From Algoriphagus sp. AGSA1 (GTDB lineage Bacteria; Bacteroidota; Bacteroidia; Cytophagales; Cyclobacteriaceae), in assembly GCF_021390545.1 (NCBI RefSeq), contig NZ_JAJUWR010000024.1, forward strand, positions 1-64,000: a DNA stretch of 64,000 bases, given 5' to 3'. A program made the position numbers and the translations under genes. Of this stretch, positions 32,692 to 43,500 are shown piece after piece. The notes beneath the pieces were generated by a model. It saw only the letters and a program-made list of their open reading frames with translations, was not told the origin of the DNA and made no database searches. Every line of letters begins with the position of its first letter. Positions within the stretch are counted from its first letter, which is position 1.

Positions 32692-35199
32692 ATGTCCTTA
32701 TTTATTCAAACATATTGCTTTTTATCGATGATTTTTGGCTTTATACCTCAACAGTCACCTTTGCCGGGAGGATTAAAGTTCCATGGAAGTGAGCAAGCGA
32801 TAAATCAGCGGACATCCTACACTATCTTTGGAGACAATCCCAAAGAATTTTCAGAGTATTTTGCTATTGAGTGTAGTTTATCTTTATACCCTACGACAGA
32901 AATCGGATATATCGTCCGCATCAAAAACCGGGAAAGCAATAGAATCTTTAATCTTTTCTATGATGGCCAAGGAGACAATATGGTTTTTAAGTTCAACGAA
33001 GAAGGCAAAGATAACCTAATAATAGCTCAAATGAACAGGGATGAATTGCTCAGTATGCAGTGGTTCAAAATGAAAATCTTATTTGATCTTAAGAAAGAAT
33101 CCATCACCCTGACCCTAAATGACCAAACCTTTACAGCTGGCGATCTAAGGCTCGGAGGCGCCTACCAGCCTATCATTCTGTTCGGCAAAAGCGATCATGT
33201 CATTGACGTGCCGTCTTTTGCTATAAAAGATCTTTCCGTTCAAAGTAAGGAAACTTACAGATTCCCCTTACTGGAAAACGAAGGCAACGTCGTCCACGAC
33301 ATACACGGAAAACCCGTGGGCAAAGTATCAAATCCTGACTGGCTTAAGAACTATGCATACCATTGGAAACACCAAATTTCCTTTAAATCGCAGGCCATTG
33401 CAGGTGCAGGCTACAATCTCAAAAGAAAAGAAATATACTATTACAACAGAGACTCAATACATATATATAATGTAAGATCAGGAGCCACCAGAATTGAAGT
33501 TTTTAAGGAAAAATGTCCTGTAGAGCTGATTTTAGGCACAAATTTCATAGACACAGTACGAAATAAACTTTACACCTATGAGGTATATTACGACACTCCC
33601 TACGATGGCCCCACAGTAGCGAGTCTTGATCTGGACACGTTCGAATGGACTGTGGAAAGCTACGAGCAACTTCCGACCCAGCTTCACCATCACGGCTCAT
33701 ATATAGACCATACTGCTTCAGAATACACCCTTTTCGGGGGCTTTGGGAATATGAAGTACAGTAAGAGTTTCTTTTCTTTCGATCTAACTAAAAGAGAATG
33801 GGCTAAACTTGAAGACTTTAAAGGTGATTTTTTATCCCCCCGATACTTTTCTTCCTTAGGCTATCAGCAGCAGAATAATTCACTTTACATCTTGGGCGGC
33901 ATGGGTAATGAATCGGGTGAGCAAGCCGTCGGCAGAAAATACTACTACGATTTATATCAGGTTGATTTGGGCACGAATCAGGTCATTAAACTTTGGGAAA
34001 TTCCCTGGGAAAATTACAATGTAGTTCCGGTGAGAGGGATGGTACTTCCCAATGATTCCACTTTATTCACATTGCTATACCCTGAACATTTCTCCCAGTC
34101 AAAGCTTAAACTCTATAGGTTTTCCCTGAAGGATGGCACATATAAAGTACTTGGCGATTCTATTCCCATTATCTCGGACAAGATCACCACAAATGCCAAT
34201 CTGTATTTTGACGCTGGGCTTAATAATTTGTATGCTGTCGTCCAGGAATTTGAGGATGATATTTCCTCCGAATTAAAGGTTTATTCTCTCGCATTTCCAG
34301 CCATTACAGCAACTGAACTGTCGGATTTTCCGATTGACAAAAGCGATGCGGAATTGTGGCAAATTCTCCTTTTATGTGCATCAGCGATTGGCATTGGATA
34401 TCTATTGCTCAAAAAGAAAAGGCCAGCTGAGAATTATACTGCTGAAGAAATCAGCGTAGAAGCTATTCCTAGAACAGAAAAAACATTCCGCCCTAATTCC
34501 ATCTATCTTTTCGGCAACTTCACGGTAAGAGACAGGAAAAACAGGGATATCACTTATATGTTCAGCGCCCAATTAAAACAGGTTTTTTGCCTGATATTAC
34601 ACTACAGCAGCACTGAAGACGGGATTACGTCCCAGCATCTCAGCAATTTGGTATGGCCGGACAGACCAGCGGATAAAGTAAAAAACTCAAGGGGTGTCAC
34701 TATAAACAATCTACGCAAAACTTTAAGTGAGCTTGATGGAATAGAATTAATCCATGAGAAGGGCCATTACAAAATAATCCTCCACCAAGAAGCCTATTGC
34801 GATTATATGAGATGCCTGGAAATAGCTTCCTCGCATGAAATGGATGTATTCAGAGATGAATTTGCGGAAATAGTAAGCCGCGGTAAATTCTTGTATCTGG
34901 CAGATGATTACTTGTTTGATGAATTTAAAGAAGAAGCAGAAGCTAAACTTGAGCCCGTTCTATTAGTCGAGCTTGAAAACAGTTTCGATACAGGAGCCTA
35001 TCAGACAACCATTGACTTGGCAAAAGCTATATTCAATATTGACCCCCTAAATGAAATAGCTTTGGCTTACGAAATTAAGGCAATGCAGAAGCTAAAAGCG
35101 CATGAAGATGCCAAAATTAAATACCGGGCGTTTGCCATTGAATACAAGAAAGTAACAGGAAATGAATATTCCCGCACTTACACGAGTTTAAGCAATTGA
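32692..35199 (+). CDS. Membrane-anchored LamG/kelch sensor with C-terminal winged-helix domain
   Basis: This 835-residue protein has a signal peptide (about 1-19). A LamG-like beta-sandwich (about 25-200) follows. A kelch/beta-propeller region (about 225-545) has blades such as YTLFGGFGNM and LYILGGMGNES. One membrane segment (about 555-575, ending LLLKKKR) precedes a cytoplasmic part. That part starts with an OmpR/SARP-type winged helix (about 601-699: LFGNFTVRDRKNRDITYMFS, LSNLVWPDRPADKVKNSRGV, NNLRKTLSEL, HEKGHYKIIL) and ends in a helical, BTAD/TPR-like region (about 700-835). The layout suggests a one-component sensor that binds an extracellular ligand and controls transcription. It converges on the SusCD operon, 61 bases from its last stop codon, so that locus is the natural target; this is inference. 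Confidence 0.8.
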   Translation: MSLFIQTYCFLSMIFGFIPQQSPLPGGLKFHGSEQAINQRTSYTIFGDNPKEFSEYFAIECSLSLYPTTEIGYIVRIKNRESNRIFNLFYDGQGDNMVFKFNEEGKDNLIIAQMNRDELLSMQWFKMKILFDLKKESITLTLNDQTFTAGDLRLGGAYQPIILFGKSDHVIDVPSFAIKDLSVQSKETYRFPLLENEGNVVHDIHGKPVGKVSNPDWLKNYAYHWKHQISFKSQAIAGAGYNLKRKEIYYYNRDSIHIYNVRSGATRIEVFKEKCPVELILGTNFIDTVRNKLYTYEVYYDTPYDGPTVASLDLDTFEWTVESYEQLPTQLHHHGSYIDHTASEYTLFGGFGNMKYSKSFFSFDLTKREWAKLEDFKGDFLSPRYFSSLGYQQQNNSLYILGGMGNESGEQAVGRKYYYDLYQVDLGTNQVIKLWEIPWENYNVVPVRGMVLPNDSTLFTLLYPEHFSQSKLKLYRFSLKDGTYKVLGDSIPIISDKITTNANLYFDAGLNNLYAVVQEFEDDISSELKVYSLAFPAITATELSDFPIDKSDAELWQILLLCASAIGIGYLLLKKKRPAENYTAEEISVEAIPRTEKTFRPNSIYLFGNFTVRDRKNRDITYMFSAQLKQVFCLILHYSSTEDGITSQHLSNLVWPDRPADKVKNSRGVTINNLRKTLSELDGIELIHEKGHYKIILHQEAYCDYMRCLEIASSHEMDVFRDEFAEIVSRGKFLYLADDYLFDEFKEEAEAKLEPVLLVELENSFDTGAYQTTIDLAKAIFNIDPLNEIALAYEIKAMQKLKAHEDAKIKYRAFAIEYKKVTGNEYSRTYTSLSN

Positions 35200-35260
35200 G
35201 TATCTGTTCAATCTTAAAGAAGTATCGCCAGACTGGAATCCTCACCATCAACGCTCGAAA

Positions 35261-37465
35261 TCACCAACTCAGCGCTACATGGACTCCATCAGGATTGTTT
35301 TCAAAACTCAGAAAACAGGTTTTGCTAGATTCGTCCCATGAAATCGTTGATTCCACCGGGTGGCCATCTCCATCCTGCACGGCTATTTCTTGGGCTTCCC
35401 TGGGTAAAAGTACCCTCATTACATTGGTTGTGTTTAAGGGGCTTTTGGCTACAAAAGCATAGGATTTCTTAGTTATTGCTTCTTCATAGATCCTTGCTGC
35501 CGTTGCCAAAACCTGCGGTGTCTCCGGGTTTTTCACGCTTCCGATATTGTAAAGAAATGCCTGCTCTCCCGGGTTCACCTGTTTTACATCCAGAACAGGA
35601 ATGGTAGGGTCAAACAGATCAATCAATTTTCCCTCAATGGTGTAAGGGGACTGATCGACGTTTTCATTTACTACAGAAATAATTTCATAGGGACCCCTGG
35701 TAAGAGAGAAGTGATTTTTGAATTCTAGTTCTTCAACATTAGTCCCTGCCTCAAATAATTTTTTGACAGTATTGACGAATTCAGTATCACTATTTGCTTC
35801 TAGGACGAACTCTTTCGGATCCTTTCTCAAAATCACAACCTTTCCCTTTCCATAGGAATATTCACCTTCACCAAATGGAGGTTTTAGCCCAAGTTTCCCG
35901 AACAAATCTTCCGAAGGAGCCTTGAAATTATTTCCATCAGTATTCCACCATTCCTGTACAGTTTGAAAGGGATCATCGTCCCTACCACTGTACACCAGAA
36001 TACCGCCGTTCTTTACCCATGCAGCAAGATGATCATGTGCTGCCTGCTCCATAGGTTTCATATTGGAATAAGACATGATCAGGATTTTTATATCCTCCAA
36101 AGTCTGGGTGAATGAAACATTTTCTATATGGACTGTTTTCACAGGAACTCCTCGCTTCAGCAAGGGCAGAGCCTGGCCATAGAAGTTTGACAACTGGGGA
36201 TCATCATAGCCCTGATGGGTAGGAAAGCGCTGGAACATGAGGGAATTGGACATGAGAATCCCTATTCCCTGTGATCCGCTCACTTTATTTTCAGATAAAG
36301 GCATGTCGTTTAGCGTATTGATCATGACCTGCATCTGGGTGGAATAAAAGCGGGGAATCCGCTCCTTCTTCTCACTGTCGGCTCTTGTACGATAGGTACC
36401 TTCATATATCCTGTCCGGCCACGGCATCACTTCATAGTCAGCGATCATAGGGTAAAGTAGTTGAGCTGCAAAAGTAGCCTGGTAGTTTTTCTTATAATCA
36501 GCCCAGTCACGTGGCCAATCTTCAATAGGATCGGTCAGGAAATACATTTTTCTCCCGGTAGGCGCGGTCATTGACTCCATAGATCCATATTCCAGGAAAG
36601 CAGTCTCGAAGACTCGTTCTTTTTCCTGTCCGTTATAGTAATTGGGCTCGCGGGAAGTACCTGTCCAAACTTGGGCAATGTAGCCATCCACACTTGGCAA
36701 AGATGCCAAGCTGGCCTCCGGACTTACAATCATCCACTGGGAATAATTCACAAGTGAATGTGTAGGGACGTAGCATCTTACGTCCAGCCCTTTGCTTTTA
36801 CCGTATTCTTTTGCATAAGAAAAGCATTCCTCTACAGCCCGATAGTAAAGATGGTATTTCAGTTTGTTTGACAGGTAGGTGTTTTCTGGAGATTCGTGCT
36901 GTGGCCTCCAGTCAAACCCATAGTACTCTTTCCACTCCCTTTTAAAAGCTTCGCTATAGCCGGCACGGGCCCAGAATTCTGGTTCTTCAAGATATATGGC
37001 ACCAATTCCGGCATCAATTGCCCGTTTGACCACCTTTTCTTTCATGTACTTTATAAAATTGCTAGTAGGCACAATATAAGGCACCATACGTCCATGCCAC
37101 AAGGTGTCTCCCCTCTGTGTCACCTGCCCTTCATCGAGATGCCACTCCCCATCCCATTCACCCGTAAAATATTCCTGGTATTCTCCCCATGCGATCCCAC
37201 TCATGAAATGGGTGATATAGCCTCTGTCACGCCAGGTCTGCACGCGCTCCTCAAAAGTCAAATTTCCTTGCCTATGATGGTCTTTCACACTGTAAATAAT
37301 CGCAACGTCTGCCCTCACATCTGTCACGGGCTTCCAAGGGTTTGAAGTTTGGAAAGCAGTCTTTTCTCCTGCTCTATCAATTGATTCCCTTCTTTTTTGT
37401 TGGGAAATAGAACATCCATAAAAGAAAAGGGCTATGAGCAGAAGTAATAAGGTCGTTTTTCGCAT
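35261..37465 (-). CDS. Putative TIM-barrel glycoside hydrolase-like lipoprotein
   Basis: This 734-residue lipoprotein (lipobox FFYGC) is the last gene of the SusCD operon. I do not recognise a named family with confidence. The N-terminal half (about 60-400) has a barrel-like series of strands and helices, with acidic motifs AIYLEEPEFWARAG and FLEYGSMES that could supply an acid/base and a nucleophile. The middle (about 420-600) has an alpha/beta region (GIGILMSN, KILIMSYSNMKP, GGILVYSG) resembling the beta-galactosidase trimerisation domain of GH42 enzymes. A beta-rich tail ends the protein. A GH42-related glycosidase is the best guess. Start chosen at 37465, where a clean lipoprotein signal begins, rather than 66 bases upstream. 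Confidence 0.6.
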   Translation of the reverse strand: MRKTTLLLLLIALFFYGCSISQQKRRESIDRAGEKTAFQTSNPWKPVTDVRADVAIIYSVKDHHRQGNLTFEERVQTWRDRGYITHFMSGIAWGEYQEYFTGEWDGEWHLDEGQVTQRGDTLWHGRMVPYIVPTSNFIKYMKEKVVKRAIDAGIGAIYLEEPEFWARAGYSEAFKREWKEYYGFDWRPQHESPENTYLSNKLKYHLYYRAVEECFSYAKEYGKSKGLDVRCYVPTHSLVNYSQWMIVSPEASLASLPSVDGYIAQVWTGTSREPNYYNGQEKERVFETAFLEYGSMESMTAPTGRKMYFLTDPIEDWPRDWADYKKNYQATFAAQLLYPMIADYEVMPWPDRIYEGTYRTRADSEKKERIPRFYSTQMQVMINTLNDMPLSENKVSGSQGIGILMSNSLMFQRFPTHQGYDDPQLSNFYGQALPLLKRGVPVKTVHIENVSFTQTLEDIKILIMSYSNMKPMEQAAHDHLAAWVKNGGILVYSGRDDDPFQTVQEWWNTDGNNFKAPSEDLFGKLGLKPPFGEGEYSYGKGKVVILRKDPKEFVLEANSDTEFVNTVKKLFEAGTNVEELEFKNHFSLTRGPYEIISVVNENVDQSPYTIEGKLIDLFDPTIPVLDVKQVNPGEQAFLYNIGSVKNPETPQVLATAARIYEEAITKKSYAFVAKSPLNTTNVMRVLLPREAQEIAVQDGDGHPVESTISWDESSKTCFLSFENNPDGVHVALSW

Positions 37466-37578
37466 GGGTATAAAAATTCTTTGAAAATTGGGCACATCGT
37501 CCCATATAGCCAATTGGAAATAGGTAGTCAAGGAGGCATTTCGACCTCAGCTTAATAGGGTAATCTTTTGAAAAGATG

Positions 37579-37618
37579 AAAGTTTAAAGCCATTTCAATG
37601 GAAGTGGCTTTAAACTTT
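37579..37618 (-). terminator. Long hairpin between the DUF3823 gene and the last operon gene
   Basis: AAAGTTTAAAGCCA (37579-37592) and TGGCTTTAAACTTT (37605-37618) form a perfect 14-bp stem with a 12-base loop, just past the DUF3823 stop. The minus-strand T-tract after it is weak (CATCTTTTC), so it may act as a partial terminator or an mRNA-stabilising end that lowers expression of the downstream gene. Confidence 0.7.
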
Positions 37619-37626
37619 GGTAAAAA

Positions 37627-38442
37627 TTAGTAAACCAATACTTGGCGAGGCTCATTGTAGTTCCATCGTCTAGTACCGCTACCTCTAGGGGTATCGTAAT
37701 TGATCCGTGCTGCTGCACGAACAAAGACCATCCTTCCTTCAGGAATAGTTCCATTGGATTCGATGGTAATAGTCTCACCCAGCATGGAATTGAATGAGGC
37801 ACCGGAAAATTCCATCTGACTGGACCATCGCTCATCACGTGCCCTATAGCCTACTGTGGAAGAATAGCTCACAAACAGCTGAATGTCTGTAACATTGGTA
37901 AAACTGTTGCTATACCCGCCCATTGGTTCAATTTTGGCCCGAAAATCCTCCTCTGTTACACCCCGGGTGACGCGCACCTGTGCTCTCACTTTTCCGTTGA
38001 TCACTTCCGGTTCTTTTACCCACTCCACATTCAAGAAGGGCTGAACTTCGAACCTTACGTTGGCCTGCCCATTGAGATCTATTGTCTGTGTATCATCCGC
38101 TATCGGAACCCCACGGTCATCCTCCCGAATCAAGGGAATGAACGGGCCGTCAATCCGGACATTATAGGTTCCGGCAAACAGCTTGGTATTCTGAAATGTA
38201 CCATCAGGCATACAAAAGAAATCCGGGTTGGGAACAACATTCTCCCCCCAGCTCACTTCAGTCAGTCTCACGCGTATGCCTTCACTTCCCTGATCGGTAA
38301 GTATTGGCTGGCCTGTTTCGACATCCACCACTTCTCCTATAAGCGTTTCATCTGGTAGATCATAATTGTCCAGCTCAAACATGCTGCAGGAATTAAGGGA
38401 AAACAATGCGACTATTGCTAAGTAGATTAATATATTCTTCAT
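37627..38442 (-). CDS. DUF3823 lipoprotein of the SusCD locus
   Basis: This 271-residue outer-membrane lipoprotein has a lipobox ending LNSC (Cys19). The family signature starts LIGEVVDVETGQPI at about 34-47, followed by IRVRLTEVSWG, a PDGTFQNTKLFAGTYNVRIDGPFIP strand pair in split form and a second beta domain (about 125-271). DUF3823 proteins lie just downstream of SusD genes and probably help bind glycan at the cell surface, like SusE/SusF. Thirty bases separate it from the susD-like gene. Confidence 0.9.
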   Translation of the reverse strand: MKNILIYLAIVALFSLNSCSMFELDNYDLPDETLIGEVVDVETGQPILTDQGSEGIRVRLTEVSWGENVVPNPDFFCMPDGTFQNTKLFAGTYNVRIDGPFIPLIREDDRGVPIADDTQTIDLNGQANVRFEVQPFLNVEWVKEPEVINGKVRAQVRVTRGVTEEDFRAKIEPMGGYSNSFTNVTDIQLFVSYSSTVGYRARDERWSSQMEFSGASFNSMLGETITIESNGTIPEGRMVFVRAAARINYDTPRGSGTRRWNYNEPRQVLVY

Positions 38443-38472
38443 CTTCTATAAATCTTGGTTATTGATAATTTC

Positions 38473-40530
38473 TTATCTGTTGGGTTGCTGATCTATCACC
38501 GGACTCTTGGATACCTCTCCTCCAGGAATAGCAAAATAATAGTCGATTATATTGTACTCAAATGTCTTCAAGCTCACCCACTGAAAGCGGGCATCGAAGA
38601 AGTATTTTCCGCTTTCGGCAGACAAAAACGGGTAAAGGCCACGGAATCGATAACGGGAATTCATACTAAAATCTTCCTTATCCCGCTGCTCACCCCAGAA
38701 ACCATCTCTTTCTTCGTAGTGCTGCACTCTCCACCTGCGTAGATCCCACTTTGTCTTGTGCTCCAGCGCAAGTTCTTTCCGACGTTCTTTCCGTACTGTG
38801 TTTCTCCCTTCGATACTCGGAGAAACCCCGCCGTTCAGCAAAGTCGCACCTGCTCTTTCACGGATTTCATTTATACCAGAAGTGGCTACCTGTAGCATAT
38901 CAGATCCATCCGGAGAAGATTCTCCAGCCAACGCAAGCTCTACTGCCGCCTCGGCTGCATTAAGCAATACATCCGCATAACGCATCAGAATAAAATGCTG
39001 TGCCGATCTACCTTCTCCAGCTTCAAAAGCAGGATCGGGGTTCAGCCACTTTCTACCATATAAACCTGTCAGACAGCTTTCTCCATTATTAAAAAATGGC
39101 CCATTGGCTCCAGCCGCAGTAATCTGACCACCCTGGAAAGGAACGAGCTCCTGACTACCACCTTCCCTAGCACTGAGAAAAAGACGCTTTGGAGTTTGTG
39201 TATAGGCAGGTAATTGCTGATATCTGGTTTCGGCAGTTGCGTAAGAATAATCATTAAACAGCGGGCGGATCGGCTCCGATCCTGTATATACCCCTGCGCG
39301 AATTTCGATTTCCGTATTCTTGAAATCATCCCCTGGAAATATGACATAAGCCCGAAGACGTGGTTCGGCACCTTTGAAAAAATCCATGGGTGTATCGTAC
39401 ATCAGGTAATTTCCTTCCGTGTTGGTAGAGCCATCTGTCACCTTTATAGTACCATCAGGGTATCGGTCAAAACCTTCAAATAGTTCTAAAAAATCCAATG
39501 TAGGACAAGTACCGGAAGCCAATGGCGCTTTGAAAATAAACGGGGCACTATAGGCATCATATCCATGGGTCGCCACCGGAAAATCGTACTGCTTAACATA
39601 GATATTCTCGGGACTTGTGGGATCACTGAACATATCCACCATGTTCTGGTATTGGGCTTCAGGATCATTTGCCGCCCATCTTCTCCTATACAGAGAGTAT
39701 TGGCCACTTGCTATCACTTCATTTGCGGCCAGATACGCTTCTCTGAAATATCTTATAGAGGCCGACTGAGCGCTCTCTTCAGAAAATCCGATGACACGCA
39801 CACCTGTTTTCAAGCCCATTCCGGTAAGTCTCCCCGGAACTGTTTCATTATATTTAGCAACGCTTCCTGCATATAGCATGGCCTCGGATTTGAAGGATAA
39901 GGCTACATACTTGTTTGAGTATCCACTTTTAGGGCTACTCGGCTGAAGCAGTTCAGCTGCCCTGTCATAATCAGCAAGCACCTGATCCCATGTCTCTTCC
40001 TCAGATGCTCGTGGAATTTCCAAACTTCCTTCCTCTGCTGGATAGCGGAGCACACTTGTCACCAGTGGCACTCCTCCAAATCGCCGTGCCATTGCGGAAA
40101 ACACGGTGGCACGTACAAAATAAGCCTCTCCCAAATAATGATTGAAGGTCACTTCGGGAAAAACACTTTTATATTCAGGCAGTTTTTCCAACAGATAATT
40201 GGCTTCACGTAACAAAGAAAGTGCATGTCCCCAATAGGGAGTTCTTTCGCCTGTAAAAGCCGAACTTATTCCATCCCGGTTCAGTGCTTCTCCTGTACCC
40301 TCTATTCCCAATGCTCCAAGCCACGAGTTGTACTCCACACCCCATTGAGCCATGTATTTGAAGTCCTCAAAAGGCATCTTACTATACATGCCTGCGATAT
40401 AGACGTCCATACCGGATTCACTTGTCATGAGCGTCTCATCGCCAATGACATTTGGAGGGGGCACGTCCAAATCAGTACAACCGGAAAAATACACCAAGCT
40501 GATCAGCACTAATATGTTTCTTATTTTCAT
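38473..40530 (-). CDS. SusD/RagB-like nutrient-binding lipoprotein
   Basis: This 685-residue surface lipoprotein (lipobox YFSGC, Cys18 from the chosen start) caps the SusC transporter and binds glycan. The SusD start is DLDVPPPNVIGDETLMTSESG. TPR-like helices carry YLGEAYFVRATVFSAMARRFGGVPLV in split form. The C-terminal signature has RYADVLLNAAEAAVEL, GINEIRERAG and RRKELALEHKTKWDLRRW. Start chosen at 40530 so that the signal begins MKIRNILVLISL; in-frame ATGs 12 and 33 bases upstream are possible. It lies 43 bases after the SusC-like gene. Confidence 0.95.
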   Translation of the reverse strand: MKIRNILVLISLVYFSGCTDLDVPPPNVIGDETLMTSESGMDVYIAGMYSKMPFEDFKYMAQWGVEYNSWLGALGIEGTGEALNRDGISSAFTGERTPYWGHALSLLREANYLLEKLPEYKSVFPEVTFNHYLGEAYFVRATVFSAMARRFGGVPLVTSVLRYPAEEGSLEIPRASEEETWDQVLADYDRAAELLQPSSPKSGYSNKYVALSFKSEAMLYAGSVAKYNETVPGRLTGMGLKTGVRVIGFSEESAQSASIRYFREAYLAANEVIASGQYSLYRRRWAANDPEAQYQNMVDMFSDPTSPENIYVKQYDFPVATHGYDAYSAPFIFKAPLASGTCPTLDFLELFEGFDRYPDGTIKVTDGSTNTEGNYLMYDTPMDFFKGAEPRLRAYVIFPGDDFKNTEIEIRAGVYTGSEPIRPLFNDYSYATAETRYQQLPAYTQTPKRLFLSAREGGSQELVPFQGGQITAAGANGPFFNNGESCLTGLYGRKWLNPDPAFEAGEGRSAQHFILMRYADVLLNAAEAAVELALAGESSPDGSDMLQVATSGINEIRERAGATLLNGGVSPSIEGRNTVRKERRKELALEHKTKWDLRRWRVQHYEERDGFWGEQRDKEDFSMNSRYRFRGLYPFLSAESGKYFFDARFQWVSLKTFEYNIIDYYFAIPGGEVSKSPVIDQQPNR

Positions 40531-40573
40531 AGTATAATTCATTTTTATGGTTCTAATTATCAACCACTGATAT

Positions 40574-43500
40574 TTAAAATCTTGCGGATATACCTACCGT
40601 ATAGGTTTTGGTAAGCGGATACATCCGTCCAAGCTCATCACCGGGGTGCTCCGGATCTACAAACTTTACCCCGGTGAAAGTCAATAGATTATAAGCGTTG
40701 GCAAAGAACCGGATGCTCGTTGTGGGATTATTGAGTGGTTTTAAAGTATAGCCAACTTCTATACTTTTAAGACGGAGATAATCGGTGCTGACCCGGTTAA
40801 AATCCGAATTCCCGAAAGGGTAATTACCGGTATATCCATAGTAGCCACTTACCCATTCGGTAGCCGGATCGTAAGGATCTGCCAATGGATCTACTGGATG
40901 CCAGCGGTCAAGATACTGCTCCAAGGCACCACCCCCATTACTTCCCCAAATCGAATAAAGTGGTTCTTGATACTCCATGGAACCTAGAGCTGATCCTTGC
41001 AACAGCATGCTAAAGTCAAAATTCTTATAGTTGGCATCTAATGCCAAACTGAAGTTTAACCAAGGAGTTTGATCGTATGCAAATGGGTGCTGATCCAAAC
41101 CGTTGATTTCCCCATCCCCATTCCAGTCTTCATATTTATAATTTCCTGGAAGAATTCCCCTGTCTTTGTAAATAGGGAATGACCAAATATCTTCCCAATC
41201 TTCATATCGTCCAGCAGATTTATACCCGAACTGCACCCCTTGATATCTGTTGGTCAGGTTATCATTGCGCCAGCGATCATAGGAATTTCCATAAGGCCCC
41301 TTTTCGGCAGCTATCAAATGCTGCCTACGGGTAATGGTGGCTATGCCTTTTAACCCGTAAGAAAACAACCCTACTGTATTGCGGTGAGAAAGTTCAAGAT
41401 CGATCCCAAACTGTCGGTCGCTATTGGTGTTTTCTCTCGGAGCACCTGTGCCCACCACAGTTGGCACTTCCCCAGATCGGGTGGAGAACAGCCCTTCCCT
41501 ACGTCGGTCGAAATAGTCCACAGAAAAACCAAACAGCCCGTTCCAAGCTTCAAAATCAACACCTACGTTAAATGTCTTTGCTGTCCACCACGTGATATTC
41601 TCATTGGGAACAACCAAAGATGCTCCATAGACGAACTCATCTCCCAACATATAACCCGGGGCATATTGATTATAATATCCTCCCTGTGCATTTCCGCTAG
41701 TTGCAGGATAGATATATCCTGGATACCAGTCGTATTGAAGTGAACCGTCATCAGCAGTCATACCATAGCTGGCTCTGAATTTAAGTTGGCTGACAAACGA
41801 AAGAGCCGAAATTGATTTGAAGAAAGACTCCTCTGATAGACGCCACCCCACTGATGCGGAAGGAAACCACCCCCAACGATTGTTTGCAACGAATTTTGAA
41901 GAACCATCATATCGAAACTGCACCTCTGCAATGTAGCGGTCCGAAAAAGCATAATTTAACCTGCCGAACATAGCCGAATTGGTAATCTCGTAGAGATCTC
42001 CTGAGCCACCCTGCATTCCACCCTGTTGGTTTTCATTCATCCCTCCTATGAGATATTCCATGGCAAATGCAAGATCTCGCTGTGCGTAAAAATTGTCCCC
42101 CTTTCGGCTTTGTGTCTCAAATCCAAGCAATCCCGATACATCATGCTTGGTGCCAAATTTCCGCTTATAATTAAGAAGGAATTGGCCTAGTACCTGCTGC
42201 TTGCTGAAGATTTCACGCCTGATTTGATTTGGAGAGCTATTGTTGTAAAGTTTCGACGTATAGGAATCCGTCAAGGGTTCGTACATATATTGGTAATATT
42301 CCCTACGATAAATATCATTGTCGTCGCCACGATAATCGTAGCTGATCAACGCTTTGGCGGTTAACCCTTCCAATAAGTGAGCTACCGTTCCAAAATCGTA
42401 ATCTAACGATGCTGAGGACTGGAAATATTTTTGGCGGAATTTTCTATATCCTGACACATCTGATTGCATCATAGCTATTGTATTCTGCTCCAGATCCAGT
42501 CCTTCATAGTTCAGCATGGTATTTTCCGGATCGGCATAAGCAGGGAATAAGACCCCTTGTCTCCAATAATTTCTAATAATATCCACTGCGCTTGAGTAAG
42601 GGGTATTACGCTGATCGGCGACACCACTTAGGTTTAGATTAAACTTCAATCCCCTGGCTATCTCTGTGGTAATATTAGATCTCAGGTTGACCTTATTATA
42701 GTTCATATCACCTGATTTAAAGAAGCCTTCCTGATATAGATATCCCCCTGCTATGTAATATTGGGTTTTCTCAGTTCCCCCGGTAATACTTATATCATGC
42801 TGACTTTGAGGAAAAAATTTATTGATCAATAAAGAATTCCAATCCGTAGTACGTCGTTCCCCCGTGCGAAATGCCTCAAAATCACTTTCCTGATAGATTA
42901 GATTCCCCCCATTTATATTATTCATGGCCATCTCATTATAGAGTGTCATGGTCTGGTAGGGATCGGCTAGCTCAGGAAATCCAGCCGGAGATTGTAAGGT
43001 GAAAGAACCATTGTAAACTACTGTAGCCCTTCCACTCGTCGTACCTTTTTTAGTCGTCACCAACACCACTCCATTTGCTGCCCGTGCTCCGTATATCGCT
43101 GCCGAAGCATCCTTTAATACAGACAGATCTTCAATATCACTGGGATTTAAGCGCTGAAAATCCCCCATGGTACGCTGGATCCCATCGATAACTACCAATG
43201 GAGAACCTAAGCCCCGTATATCAAAGGTTGCATTAAACGTCCCCGGCTCAGCACTTCTTTGCCATACGCGAACACCGGCAACTCTACCTGTAAGCATGTT
43301 TTGCGGGTTTTCATTCTTCGTCCGAAGCATTTCATCGCCCTTTATACTAGCCACAGAGCCAGTCAACGTAACTTTCTCCTGCATACCATAGCCTACCACC
43401 ACAACTTCACCAAGCTGCTGGGTATCAGGCACCAGGGCGACATCAATCACAGATTGAGCTCCTATCTCTATCTCTTGGGTCACATAGCCAATAAATGAAA

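Noticed and set aside
35196-35462. An 88-codon plus-strand frame after the regulator
   Set aside because: It overlaps the 3' end of the minus-strand lipoprotein gene over most of its length and shows no protein family features.
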